A stretch of DNA of 26,335 bases from Nostoc sp. CHAB 5834 (GTDB lineage: Bacteria; Cyanobacteriota; Cyanobacteriia; Cyanobacteriales; Nostocaceae). This document shows positions 1 through 8,013 of the stretch, piece after piece. Within the stretch, counting starts at the first letter, position 1; each line of letters begins with the position of its first letter. The stretch spans positions 1-26,335 of the forward strand of contig JAIVFU010000090.1 in assembly GCA_020829485.1 (NCBI GenBank), given 5' to 3'. The notes beneath the pieces were generated by a model. That model was not told the origin of the DNA. It was given only the letters and a program-made list of their open reading frames with translations, and ran no database searches. Position numbers and translations under genes: made by a program.

Positions 1-2
1 AA

Positions 3-385
3 CTGAATCCGCAAGTACATGAAACAGCACAATCACTAAAAGGATACTACGGTGGCTCTCAAGGACAAAGTGCTGAAATTATCGTATCTGGTCGCACCAT
101 AAAAGCCCGTGCAGACATCGGATTCAAAATAATGCTGTGTACGATGTAATACACGATAGTTATGAAACAGTTCCGAAGTTGGGACAAGACTTCTTTAGTA
201 ACAAGTTGATGTTGGCTTACGGTAAACGTTTGGTGAGAGCTAAAGCTGCCGAATTACAAGAAAGGTTTGGTGAATGCGCGATCGCTGAAGAAACTAACGG
301 GACTGTGCAAACCCTACGGCTGACTTTTGCCGGACATCAAGAAGTTAAACAGTACGTGAGGAGCATCGGTGAGAGGTTAAGATAA
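3..385 (+). pseudogene. DUF1257 (Ycf35-like) protein gene, 5'-partial and frameshifted
   Basis: The start lies outside the window. Frame 3 reads into the window (LNPQVHETAQSLKGYYGG... to RADIGFK) and reaches a stop at 147-149. The rest continues one frame away from about 137 (VYDVIHDSYETVP...). Restoring one A in the AAAA run at 126-129 gives a continuous RADIGFKNNAVYDVIHDSYE, so one base was lost, or the base is a sequencing error. The RxxDIGF pattern and the DUF2997 and AAA neighbours suggest DUF1257, a cyanobacterial family of unknown function related to plastid Ycf35. The last codons (after residue pair VR at 356-361) and the stop at 383-385 come from the IS4 element; without it the frame would end VRR-stop. 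Family call is moderate, frameshift is read directly. Confidence 0.6.
355..363. repeat. Left 9-bp target-site duplication of the IS4 element
   Basis: CGTGAGGAG lies immediately left of the left inverted repeat and recurs exactly at 2005-2013, immediately right of the right inverted repeat. Confidence 0.88.
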
Positions 386-432
386 AGCGCTTTTTGTCAA
401 TCAGTTAAAATACTTAAAATGTTTTTAATAAG

Positions 433-507
433 AATGATAATCGTGTATGGGGAGTGGGGGAGGAGGCGAGCGACCCTCGCCTCCTCCCCCACTATTTGAT
501 TATCATT
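433..507. terminator. Very strong palindrome inside the IS left end; possible bidirectional terminator
   Basis: Perfect 18-bp arms (453-470 and 476-493, GC-rich, starting AGTGGGGGAGGAGG) enclose a 5-nt loop. An outer perfect 10-bp pair, AATGATAATC (433-442) and GATTATCATT (498-507), flanks them. It lies upstream of the transposase inside the IS. Such a structure could stop outside transcription from entering the transposase gene, or could be a separate palindromic repeat. The structure is certain; the function is inferred. Confidence 0.55.
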
Positions 508-642
508 ATCTTTAAGGTCTTTGACAACTTAAATAGGGTATGAAAAAGTATTGTAACGAGAGAATAACTTTGTAAAAATTGGGCAACATTGTTAGGTAAA
601 TTCAATATTCAAATGAGGTAATAAAAAGTTTGGTTTACCACC

Positions 643-1971
643 ATGCTCAAGCGACCAAAACAAAACTCTGACCACCCACACCGACATCATACTCCTACTA
701 TAGATAATGAAGCGATGCCTTCGGCGGGCTTCGCCTACGCTAAACACTTAGAAGCAATATTCACCCCAGCAGTTTTTGCCCAACAAAAATATTATAAACA
801 GTTAGGATTACGAGACAGAGTTCTCAATTTATCTTTAATGGTAGCAGCAGTATTAACACTGTTGTGGCGACAAGTTCCTGGCGTTCAAGAGTTGAATCGT
901 CTGTTAGCACGAGAAGGTTTATTATGGTGTCCTGTTACTAAAGTTGCTCAACAGTCTTTGTCAGAAAGATTTTTAGTATTTCCTTCGGAATTATTTGAGC
1001 GGACGTTTAAAGATTTATTGCCGAAATTGCAATTTAATTGGCAACAAAGGTTCAGGCGACCGTTACCAGATAGTGTGAAGTTTTCACTTGATAATTTTGA
1101 ACAAATATGGATAGCTGATGGGTCTACATTGGAGGCTCTATTTCGGAAGCTAAAAAGCTTGGAAGACCTGAAACCAGGGCAACTTGCGGGTAAGATTTGT
1201 ACAGTTATTGATTTAGTTACTCGTTTACCCGTTGAAGTTTGGTTTCACACTAATCCCGCAGCTTCGGACACTAATTTTGAAGCGGCGGTACTCAATTTGG
1301 TGACTGCTAAGACTTTAATTTTACTCGACAGAGGTTTCTATCATTTTCAGTTCTTACAACAACTGATTAATCAAGATGTCCATTTTATTACTCGTTTAAA
1401 AGCCAAAGCATCTATTAAATACTTAAAAATTTTTAGCTATGATCATTTACTTAAAGACCGATTGATTCAACTTGGTACTGCTCGTCGTGGCGCACCAGTA
1501 CTGACTTTACGTTTAATCGAGATAAAGGTTGGTAAAACTATCTATTCTTATATTACTTCTGTTCTCGATCCACAAATATTACCTCCCTACGTCGTCGCTG
1601 ATTTATATCGACGTAGATGGAGAATTGAAGAGGCTTTTTACGTGGTTAAACGTTTATTGGGACTGTCTTATTTATGGACTGGTTCTATTAATGGTGTCAA
1701 GCTACAAGTCTGGGCAACTTGGCTCTTTTATGCGGTATTAGTTGACTTAGGAGATGCGGTAGCTGATGAATTAGCTTTACCATTTGACCGCATTTCTTTG
1801 GAAATGATTTTTCGAGGTTTGTACCATTTCAGCGTTGCCTACGATAAAGGTAACGCCGATGACCCAATTAAGTATTTTGCTGCAAAAGAGAATCAAGATT
1901 TAGGAGTAGTCAAAGCACTCCGAAAGCCAGTCTCCAGGCTGGATTTATCCCCTTTTCCCGCGCCCTCTTGA
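643..1971 (+). CDS. IS4-family DDE transposase
   Basis: This 442-aa protein catalyses cut-and-paste transposition of the surrounding element. The DDE residues are visible: D159 in IADGSTLE, D229 in LLDRGFYHF, and E329 in the IS4 signature YRRRWRIEEAFYVVK, which fits Y-x2-R-x3-E-x6-K exactly. The length is normal for IS4 relatives and the frame is intact, so it may be active. The ATG at 643 is the first in the frame after the palindrome. Residues around 23-33 (AMPSAGFAYAK) are encoded by a dispersed cyanobacterial repeat (712-740), giving a low-complexity insertion near the N-terminus. The start itself has no convincing Shine-Dalgarno sequence. Confidence 0.93.
   Translation: MLKRPKQNSDHPHRHHTPTIDNEAMPSAGFAYAKHLEAIFTPAVFAQQKYYKQLGLRDRVLNLSLMVAAVLTLLWRQVPGVQELNRLLAREGLLWCPVTKVAQQSLSERFLVFPSELFERTFKDLLPKLQFNWQQRFRRPLPDSVKFSLDNFEQIWIADGSTLEALFRKLKSLEDLKPGQLAGKICTVIDLVTRLPVEVWFHTNPAASDTNFEAAVLNLVTAKTLILLDRGFYHFQFLQQLINQDVHFITRLKAKASIKYLKIFSYDHLLKDRLIQLGTARRGAPVLTLRLIEIKVGKTIYSYITSVLDPQILPPYVVADLYRRRWRIEEAFYVVKRLLGLSYLWTGSINGVKLQVWATWLFYAVLVDLGDAVADELALPFDRISLEMIFRGLYHFSVAYDKGNADDPIKYFAAKENQDLGVVKALRKPVSRLDLSPFPAPS
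712..740. repeat. Dispersed GC-rich cyanobacterial repeat within the transposase gene
   Basis: The stretch begins GCGATGCCTTCGGCGGGC and ends TTCGCCTACGC, a partly palindromic motif common in Nostocales genomes. It is read through in frame by the transposase. Confidence 0.6.
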
Positions 1972-2004
1972 CAAAAGTGCAATTACTTTAACCTCTCACG
2001 GATG

Positions 2005-2013
2005 CGTGAGGAG
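2005..2013. repeat. Right target-site duplication, containing the DUF2997 ribosome binding site
   Basis: CGTGAGGAG is the second copy of the 9-bp duplication. Its GAGGAG (2008-2013) lies 6 nt before the ATG at 2020, so the duplication preserved the Shine-Dalgarno sequence that the insertion would otherwise have moved away. This also decides the start at 2020 over the in-frame ATG at 2002, which lies partly in the IS end. Confidence 0.8.
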
Positions 2014-2019
2014 ATAAAT

Positions 2020-2232
2020 ATGGAACGTTCAATACTGATTCATTTCGACAGCGCTACAGGTGAAGTTCGAGTGGAAGCGGAGGGGTTCGAGGGTTTGAGT
2101 TGTTTATCGGCTACACAACCGTTTGAATCCGCTTTGGGAGTTGTAAACGAGAGCGATCGCACGTTTAAGGACGAAGCCCAAACCCAACAACTTCGGACTA
2201 CCCTAAGCAGTCAAACACGTTTGCACCAGTAA
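2020..2232 (+). CDS. DUF2997 family protein
   Basis: This small (about 70 aa) protein begins MERSILIHFDSATGEVRVEA and continues with an EGFEGLSCLSAT stretch. That fits the DUF2997 pattern: a beta strand, a D-x-x-G turn, then G-x-x-G-x-S-C followed by a helix. The function is unknown. The family commonly sits beside DUF1257 and AAA ATPases in cyanobacteria, as here. The start at 2020 is preferred because GAGGAG lies 6 nt upstream. The C-terminal part (after ESALG) is hydrophilic and weakly conserved. With the IS removed, its ATG would follow the DUF1257 stop by 2 bp, so the two genes were probably translationally coupled. Confidence 0.75.
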   Translation: MERSILIHFDSATGEVRVEAEGFEGLSCLSATQPFESALGVVNESDRTFKDEAQTQQLRTTLSSQTRLHQ

Positions 2233-2240
2233 TCAGTCAT

Positions 2241-2271
2241 CAGTTACCAGTTTTAACTCGGCTGGTAACTG
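2241..2271. repeat. Hairpin between DUF2997 and the AAA gene
   Basis: Perfect 10-bp arms CAGTTACCAG (2241-2250) and CTGGTAACTG (2262-2271) are separated by 11 nt. There is no T-run, so it is more likely an intercistronic repeat or mRNA-processing hairpin than a terminator. Confidence 0.5.
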
Positions 2272-2323
2272 CTGATCATAAAGGCTTCGCCATTTCACAA
2301 ATGAAGTAGTTGAAATAATTGAC

Positions 2324-3946
2324 ATGAAACTCTCAAATCTTCTCTCCACACTAGATTCACAAATTCCCATCGCTGCGGTTGATGTTCTATCTCCTGATGA
2401 AGCGACGATTATTCAGTGGCTGACTACAGAAGCTAACAATAAGCTCTCATGTCCAGTGTTCTTCTGGAATTTGGGAGTATCAACCTTGGAGCAATGTTTA
2501 ATTGCAGCAGATGGGGGATTGGTGTTTAAGCCAGTTGCAGAGTATAAGAAACCACAACACGCTGACCCACTACTATTTGTATTCGACTACATTGCTAACT
2601 TTAGTGGGAATGGTGTATTTATCCTCGGAGATATTCACCCCTTTATTGCTAAGAACTCACCCCAATTGAGTTGGGAGATTTTATCCAAAGTCAAAAACCT
2701 TTACCATAGGTTAAAACCTACAGACAAACGCATTGTATTGTTGGGTCAGAACATACAATTACACGAATCCCTAGTCAGATTGATTCCTTATTGTGAAGTC
2801 CCTTTACCTAGTATTGACCAAATACTTGAACATATAACTTCTTATTTGCATGACTTACAACAGTCCGCTATTGAACAAGAACTAACTTTTACTGTTACGC
2901 TAGAAAATGCTGAATTTGAAACTCTTTCTCGTGCAGCGCTGGGTTTAACTCTAGAAGAAATTAGTGATTTCCTTCGGTTAACAGTTAAAGAAAACTTAAC
3001 TAATGATGGTGTCGTCGTTGGTGCTGATTTTATTCCCAAAGCCGTTGAGTACAAAACTCGGCTACTGTCTCAAATGGGTATCGAGTTGGGTAAACCTGCG
3101 ACAATCGCATTCGGCGGTTTGGATCTACTGCGCGAATGGCTGACTCGACGGCGGCGGCTGTTCACCCAAGAAGCGCGTGAGCTACACCTACCTCAACCAA
3201 AAGGTGTGTTGCTGGCTGGCCCACCCGGTACTGGGAAAACTTTATTAGCCAAGAATATTGCTAACATTCTGAATTTACCGCTACTCCAGCTAGACATTGC
3301 TTCCCTGCTTGGTAGTTTAGTAGGCGAGTCTGAGGGCAATATCCGCCGCGCACTCAAGACCGCCGAAGCGATCGCACCCTGCGTCCTGTGGATTGACGAA
3401 ATAGAAAAAGCTCTTTCGGGGACTGGTGATAGTAGTGGAGTCTCACAGAGGATTCTGGGCAATATCCTTACATTCATGTCCGAATCTCAGTGTGGTGTGT
3501 TTGTCGTGGCAACTTGCAATGACCCCTCTGCACTGCCAAGTGAACTAAAGAGGAAGGGAAGATTTGATGAAAATTTCTTTGTTGATCTTCCCACAGAACC
3601 AGAACGAGTCCAGATTCTAGGGATTCATCTACAACGCTTCGGCATTCACTTGGAATCCGAGTACCTCGAAGCGATCGCAGCTAATACCACGAAATTCTCT
3701 GGCGCAGAACTGGAAACCCTAGCTTCGGAAGCTGCTCTGCTGGCATTCGATGAAGGGCGACCGCAGCAGGTAACGCTTGCTGACCTCGAAACCTGTCGTC
3801 AAACCATCACCCCGCTTGCAATTACTGATGCGGCGGCAGTTGAGCGTATGCGATCCTGGGCATCCACCGCACGACGGGCTAGCAGTCCTGTGGTTGCAGC
3901 GAAAACTCAGTCTTTGCGTGCTGCTAAGTTTCGGAATCTGAACTGA
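2324..3946 (+). CDS. Ycf46-like AAA+ ATPase
   Basis: This 540-aa soluble protein has an N-terminal region of about 250 residues typical of Ycf46-like proteins (an IIQWLTTEANN-type segment), then an AAA+ module. Walker A is GPPGTGKT at 299-306 and Walker B is VLWIDE at 354-359. A sensor-1 segment (VFVVATCND) and an arginine-finger region (LKRKGRFDE) follow, then a C-terminal helical lid. All core ATPase residues are present. It presumably remodels a protein or nucleoprotein partner; the substrate is unknown. It is codirectional with DUF1257, DUF2997 and the WGR protein, a recurrent cyanobacterial grouping. No strong ribosome binding site is visible before ATG 2324. Confidence 0.85.
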   Translation: MKLSNLLSTLDSQIPIAAVDVLSPDEATIIQWLTTEANNKLSCPVFFWNLGVSTLEQCLIAADGGLVFKPVAEYKKPQHADPLLFVFDYIANFSGNGVFILGDIHPFIAKNSPQLSWEILSKVKNLYHRLKPTDKRIVLLGQNIQLHESLVRLIPYCEVPLPSIDQILEHITSYLHDLQQSAIEQELTFTVTLENAEFETLSRAALGLTLEEISDFLRLTVKENLTNDGVVVGADFIPKAVEYKTRLLSQMGIELGKPATIAFGGLDLLREWLTRRRRLFTQEARELHLPQPKGVLLAGPPGTGKTLLAKNIANILNLPLLQLDIASLLGSLVGESEGNIRRALKTAEAIAPCVLWIDEIEKALSGTGDSSGVSQRILGNILTFMSESQCGVFVVATCNDPSALPSELKRKGRFDENFFVDLPTEPERVQILGIHLQRFGIHLESEYLEAIAANTTKFSGAELETLASEAALLAFDEGRPQQVTLADLETCRQTITPLAITDAAAVERMRSWASTARRASSPVVAAKTQSLRAAKFRNLN

Positions 3947-3983
3947 TGAGAAACCGATTGCCTCCTGATTCTATGGGGGCTTT

Positions 3984-4157
3984 GCAATTCGCAATTCGCA
4001 ATTCGCAGTTGAAATACAGGTTATTCTAATTGAGTAATTCAACAAATTAAATGGTTTCTTACTTCTCATTGCTGAAAAATCAATGAAAATTAAGCAGTAG
4101 AGAATTAAATTAGCATTAATTAACAATTGCGAATTGCGAACTGCGAATTGCGAATTG
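3984..4157. repeat. Heptamer tandem repeats in inverted orientation
   Basis: On the left (3984-4011) the heptamer GCAATTC is repeated three times and followed by GCAGTTG. On the right (4124-4157) the complementary heptamer (GAATTGC, with one GAACTGC) repeats. The two blocks can pair into a long imperfect stem around an AT-rich segment of about 110 bp. Short tandemly repeated repeats of this kind are known from Nostocales. It fills the gap between the AAA and WGR genes. Confidence 0.75.
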
Positions 4158-4206
4158 ATTTGTTGGGGCAATGCCCTGAAGTTAGGAAATTGACAGGGTA
4201 AGAAAG

Positions 4207-4767
4207 ATGGAAATTTATCTAGTATATGTAGACATTCTTCAGAACAGCAATAAGTTCTGGGCGGCCATTGTCGAAAATGGTGATTTAACAGTGCAGTGGG
4301 GCAGAGTCGGTTATCAGGCGCAAACCAAAGTCCACACGTTAGCCAATCATCAAAGAGCAGTTAGCAAATTCAACAATCTGGTAGCCGAAAAGATGATGAA
4401 AGGCTATAGAAGAAGTCAGTCACAAATCGACAGTAATTGTGAAGTTTCTGAAATCAACAGAGCGATTGAATTACTAGAGATTATTCGTCCTTATGTAGAG
4501 CAGAGAAATTTTTCAGTTGCTTATATCAATGCCCTAAATCAATATCTTTTGATTGTCCCAACACCTTTGGGTATGCAAATTGAACCATACAGGGTATATC
4601 GCTCAGTAGAAGATGTTGATTATCAAATGGGATTGCTTAATTCTCTGTTAACGACACCTGCACCGCAAGTTGCTGCGGTGGCTGTTGGTCATGCCCCTGA
4701 AGCAACAACAGAAACGGTAGTTATCAGTCTCAAGACTATCAGTAAGAACTTCTGGCGACATTTGTAA
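4207..4767 (+). CDS. WGR-domain protein
   Basis: This 186-aa protein begins with a WGR domain (about residues 1-75). It has strands around YLVYVDI, the signature W31-G32-R33-V-G, and a helix AVSKFNNLVAEKM followed by KGYR. WGR domains bind nucleic acid ends in PARPs and occur alone or fused to ATPases in bacteria. The remaining 110 residues are helical, without a recognised domain. It follows the AAA gene in the same direction after a 260-bp repeat-filled gap, so cotranscription is possible but not shown. Confidence 0.8.
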   Translation: MEIYLVYVDILQNSNKFWAAIVENGDLTVQWGRVGYQAQTKVHTLANHQRAVSKFNNLVAEKMMKGYRRSQSQIDSNCEVSEINRAIELLEIIRPYVEQRNFSVAYINALNQYLLIVPTPLGMQIEPYRVYRSVEDVDYQMGLLNSLLTTPAPQVAAVAVGHAPEATTETVVISLKTISKNFWRHL

Positions 4768-5051
4768 TTGTAAAGAGGTAACTCGACTTAATTTAGTTGG
4801 TCAACCTTACTTTTTGGAGAATTACATAAATTAAAACAGTAATTTACCAACCCAAATTTGTCAGGTGGGGGCAGGTAGAGGAGAAAAAGTTTGTACAATT
4901 TCTTCTCCCTTAGCCCCAACCGAAGATGCATCAATCAAGATGTAAAATGATTACTCCAGGTAGGTGCAAATGGACAACCGTTCACGAAGTGTGCCGCAGG
5001 TATCGCTCTATTTCCGCGATTAATTTAGCGAAATAGAGGCGAGTTAAAAGG
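4768..5051. other. Intergenic region between converging genes
   Basis: No gene seen. It holds a weak palindromic stretch at about 4864-4920 (GGGGCAGG... against TTAGCCCC) and a hairpin with 9-bp arms, CTCTATTTC (5006-5014) and GAAATAGAG (5030-5038). The hairpin lies just beyond the ancestral end of the minus-strand DUF4334 gene, so a terminator role is plausible. Confidence 0.4.
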
Positions 5052-5705
5052 CTAAAGGCATCGCTTGAGAATAAAAAAGAAAGGTTGAGGTATGTTTTTA
5101 TAATCCATAATTCCTAACACAGTATTTTCATCTACTTTTCTGAAAGAATCATTGATTGGCAAATAATCATAAATCATTGTAGCAGTCACTTTTCCTCTAT
5201 ACTCCAATACGGTTCACTTAAGGCCAAAACTCTTGTTTTACGAACCCAGAGGCGCAGAGAACACAGAGAGAAGAAAGAGTATAAATGCTTAACTGAACTG
5301 TATTGCTCTATACTCCATCATCCGCAGTCTGGCTTGACTTTTATCGGTTTTCAGTAAAGAATTAATTGAGATCAGCAACGGTTTGAGAGAATTATTTTTG
5401 GGGATCGGCAATTTTAAAACCCAGTTCATTAAAGTGGGGTTAGGCGCAACCTCGAAAAATTTCCCCTGACCATTTAAAAATAATAACGGATGAACATTTT
5501 CAGAATCTATAAATTCCTTCCCATACCAATTGGAAATTTCCAATAAACCATCCATTGGATGATTTGTATGCAGTCCAGACCCTTGCCAACGACCAAACAT
5601 AAAGCCTAAATTTACGGGTTCAAGGGTGTCAAACAATTTTAAAGCCTTTTCTGTCGTGGTTTTACCCGCTTTCAGTATCAACTGATAATTTTCTAATATT
5701 TCCAT
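5052..5705 (-). pseudogene. GXWXG/DUF4334 protein gene, split by a MITE
   Basis: The uninterrupted part (5705 down to about 5306) encodes a GXWXG segment (FGRWQGSG), then HPMDGLLE and a WYGKEFIDSENVHPLLF stretch typical of DUF4334. The frame then enters a 101-bp MITE and stops at 5289-5291 after MMEYRAIQFS. If the MITE and one target copy are removed, the frame runs on as MMEYRGKVTATMIYDYLP and through SFRKVDENTVLGIMD to a TAG at 5052-5054, which is the expected DUF4334 C-terminus. So a truncated 138-aa product replaces a protein of about 187 aa. The biochemical function of the family is unknown. Confidence 0.85.
5205..5305. mobile_element. 101-bp MITE with 10-bp target duplication
   Basis: Terminal inverted repeats start CAATACGGTTCACTTAAG on the left and CAATACAGTTCAGTTAAG on the right complement (16 of 18 match). 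The target CTCTATACTC is duplicated at 5195-5204 and 5306-5315. The interior carries CAGAGGCGCAGAGAACACAG, a phrase frequent in Nostocales intergenic DNA. There is no coding capacity. Confidence 0.88.
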
Positions 5706-5951
5706 TGTTGCTGTCCTTATACTTATAAACTTGCCAACACGAGCTTTTAACAGTGAATAGTTTTCAGTTATCAGTAGACCCGGATTTATTTATCTCGCAA
5801 GTTTTGTCCCCCACTTTGTTTCTCTTGAGTCTGCGTTCCAGCAATTTCAGAAATTTGGGCGATTTTACAAGAACACCATCGCTAGTTGCCAAAAACCAAA
5901 TTTCAGATAAAAGTGCCTAAAGTCATAGTAAAACATTTTTCAAACAACCTC

Positions 5952-6752
5952 TTAAGCTTTGGATATCAGGAATGTTTCTAGCGTCAGTGAGGAAAAGACT
6001 CCCAGTTCATCATAATTAGCAATTAGTTGATACATTTCGTAATGATTAATCAACCAATTGGCGATTAGAGAAAAAGGAGTGCCTATACTGATTGAACTAG
6101 GACAATTGACAGAAACACCATCAGGTAAATAGTAATATTTATGCCCTGACCTATGCCAATTAAATTGAGTTACTATTGGTTCGGAAATCTTCAGATTGGG
6201 AGTAATAGTCATAGATATCCCTTGCCAATTACCACTAAAATTCCGTTCGGGTAATTGATTTAATTCAGTTGACCAATATTTACTAGGGAATCCATTACAA
6301 TCTTCACGAATATTTGCTATATGAAACAAATTTCCGCTCTCGTCGTAAACAATACCTACACTATGCCGTAAATCTTCATATCGAAAGAATAATTCTATCC
6401 CAAAATACGAGTTGGGTTTTAACTTCACTGTTGCCCAAGTAGCATGACCCGAAGCAAAGAAATATCCTCGCATCGTCTCGCGTGATGGGTGAAAAAGTCC
6501 ATTATCTAAGCTATTTGACAGAAAATTAAATTCCCAACTCTCTTGCTTATTTTCGCCATTTGCATAACTATAAGTATTAGTATGGACAATTTTAGTCTTT
6601 TCTGGATTGCTTTCAAAACTTCTCAGACTTTGAAATGATTCTTTGACATCACCAACAGGTGTATATCGCGTCCAAATTCCATGCCAATTGAGCAAATGGT
6701 TAGTACAATAATTCCAATTTCGTTCTTTTGCATCCATAATATTTGTGTCCAA
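5952..6752 (-). CDS. DUF3598 family protein
   Basis: This protein of about 266 aa has the DUF3598 N-terminal hallmark (NHLLNWHGIWTRYTP, then ESFQSLRSFESNPEKT). The family is found in cyanobacteria and some phototrophic eukaryotes, is probably lipocalin/beta-barrel-like, and has no firmly established function here. No signal peptide or membrane segment is seen. Two starts are possible: TTG at 6752, with AAGGAG (complement of 6767-6772) 14 nt upstream, and ATG at 6737 (MDAKERNW); neither spacing is ideal. A short diverged copy of its C-terminal coding sequence occurs at about 9056-9112, so a paralogue once lay nearby. Confidence 0.75.
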   Translation of the reverse strand: MDTNIMDAKERNWNYCTNHLLNWHGIWTRYTPVGDVKESFQSLRSFESNPEKTKIVHTNTYSYANGENKQESWEFNFLSNSLDNGLFHPSRETMRGYFFASGHATWATVKLKPNSYFGIELFFRYEDLRHSVGIVYDESGNLFHIANIREDCNGFPSKYWSTELNQLPERNFSGNWQGISMTITPNLKISEPIVTQFNWHRSGHKYYYLPDGVSVNCPSSISIGTPFSLIANWLINHYEMYQLIANYDELGVFSSLTLETFLISKA

Positions 6753-6841
6753 AGTATATTTAAAATCTCCTTGTTAAAAATAGTATTATGATCTATACCA
6801 AATCACCAACGGGGAAAAAATACTGGTATAGACAGCGTGGC

Positions 6842-6920
6842 GTTGGGAGTGGGAGCGAGTGCTGGAATATGCGAGTAGTTAAAGTGCGACGCCGAATAGC
6901 CCGTCGCAGACATCGCTCCC
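6842..6920. repeat. Dispersed repeat, copy A
   Basis: Similar to 11415-11497 in the same orientation: shared stretches include GAGTGGGA(G/A)CGAGTGCT, GAATATGC and GCAGACATCG. Its ends are partly complementary (GTGGGAGCGA and TCGCTCCCAC). It lies in the gap upstream of the DUF3598 gene. Confidence 0.65.
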
Positions 6921-6981
6921 ACACCGCCTATTCTGGGAATTATTTTATCTGAGCTAAAATTCTTTTACTTTGGTTTCACTT

Positions 6982-7743
6982 TTACTTTGGTTGCACTCTC
7001 AGATAAAATTGTGTAGCAACAAACTTAGTATCTCTCTTGGTTGGATCGACGTTTTCTGCTACTTCCGTTATACCTACAGCAATCAAACTTTGACCAAAAA
7101 TTTCGCTAGTTGCTGCGTCAAGTTGTTTTTGTGTAGCACCCGCTTGACTCAAATCGATTGACGAAACTGGAGAAATATAAGGCTTATTCAAAACCAACTT
7201 ATCTGTGGAGAAGCAAGGAGTTGTGATGCAACGAATACCATTGTCTTTTATGGCCACAAAAGTACCTTTTGCTGGGGCATTTGTCGTGGCATAGAAGGCT
7301 TCTTTTACTCTCAAATTCCCAAACTCACCGAATGGGGGAAATGTTACTGGAACAATGTTACCTCTAAGAATCACACGGCTACCATCATCATTTTGAATTT
7401 TTACCAGTTCGTAAGGCGAGACTTTCAGGGAACTCCAATCAATTGCAGACACATAACATTCGGAGCGAAAAACACCATCTAAACAAGGAGTCGCTTTTAA
7501 GTTGACAAGCTTTATAAAATATCCACCGCATATTGGAGAAGCACATCTGCGAACATCTCTCCGTATCGTGTAATATCCCCATTGTGGAAACTCTTGATTT
7601 TTGACAGTGGCGGCAACAGAATCAGTAGTGTCTGGAGCAGAAATGTTTTGAGCAGATACTTTGGAGAAAAATCCGTTGCTAACTATTATTGCACCTAATA
7701 GGGGAATAATTGAGTACTTGTAGTTAAGTGATATTTTGTTCAT
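6982..7743 (-). CDS. Secreted DUF6748-like protein
   Basis: This 253-aa protein starts with an export signal: basic residues, a hydrophobic core (SIIPLLGAIIVSNGFF) and SAQN near a likely cleavage site at about 31-32. The mature part contains YYTIRRDVRRCASPICGGYF, matching what I recall of DUF6748. Further paired cysteines (TPCLDGVFRSECYVS and RCITTPCF) suggest disulfide-bonded folding outside the cytoplasm. The function is unknown. The ATG at 7743 has no clear Shine-Dalgarno sequence. It is a single gene, not in an obvious operon. Confidence 0.65.
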   Translation of the reverse strand: MNKISLNYKYSIIPLLGAIIVSNGFFSKVSAQNISAPDTTDSVAATVKNQEFPQWGYYTIRRDVRRCASPICGGYFIKLVNLKATPCLDGVFRSECYVSAIDWSSLKVSPYELVKIQNDDGSRVILRGNIVPVTFPPFGEFGNLRVKEAFYATTNAPAKGTFVAIKDNGIRCITTPCFSTDKLVLNKPYISPVSSIDLSQAGATQKQLDAATSEIFGQSLIAVGITEVAENVDPTKRDTKFVATQFYLRVQPK

Positions 7744-7794
7744 GGGAGCTTTAAATTTTATTTAAGGGTTCAATACTTTTGTTAGAATAAGAGT

Positions 7795-8013
7795 TTAGAA
7801 AATTGCTGCCAAATACAAAAAAATTATACCACTATTATCTATGTATATTTTTTGGCGAATTGTTACAATTTTCAGAATGATTGAAGAAGAATTCACTTCA
7901 CTAATAGTTTTTTGATCGCAATCCGCACTCGCTGGGTCGTCCGCCCAACATTCCATCAGAAAATCATCCCCTGGATTTTCGCGTAGTTGTTCTGCCATCT
8001 TCAGCTTATCCAT
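7795..8013 (-). pseudogene. Small-protein family, copy 1 (truncated/frameshifted)
   Basis: The start MDKLKMAEQLRENPGDDFLM ECWADDPA aligns with the C-terminal half of the protein at 13423-13809 (KVAANSGQNPGFEFLLSCWNDDP). After ADDPA the frame reads SADCDQK, while the neighbouring frame reads RIAIKKLLVK, the sequence expected by comparison. So one extra base is present, exactly as in copy 2. Homology ends soon after (about 7880), and the remaining codons are unrelated AT-rich sequence. The function is not recognised. Confidence 0.6.

Larger units (their letters stand above)
364..2004 (+). mobile_element. Complete IS4-family insertion sequence, 1641 bp
   Basis: Both ends are visible. The terminal inverted repeat is CATCGGTGAGAGGTTAA at 364-380 and its complement at 1988-2004, with one mismatch in 17. 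The similarity continues imperfectly inward to a TTGACAAAA-like stretch (complement around 391-399, and 1970-1978). Identical 9-bp direct repeats flank the element. It encodes one intact transposase (643-1971). Between the left end and that gene lies a very strong palindrome (433-507). The element sits at the DUF1257/DUF2997 junction, genes that would otherwise be 2 bp apart. Confidence 0.9.

Noticed and set aside
1529..1741. 70-aa plus-strand open frame
   Set aside because: It lies inside the transposase in another frame and matches nothing.
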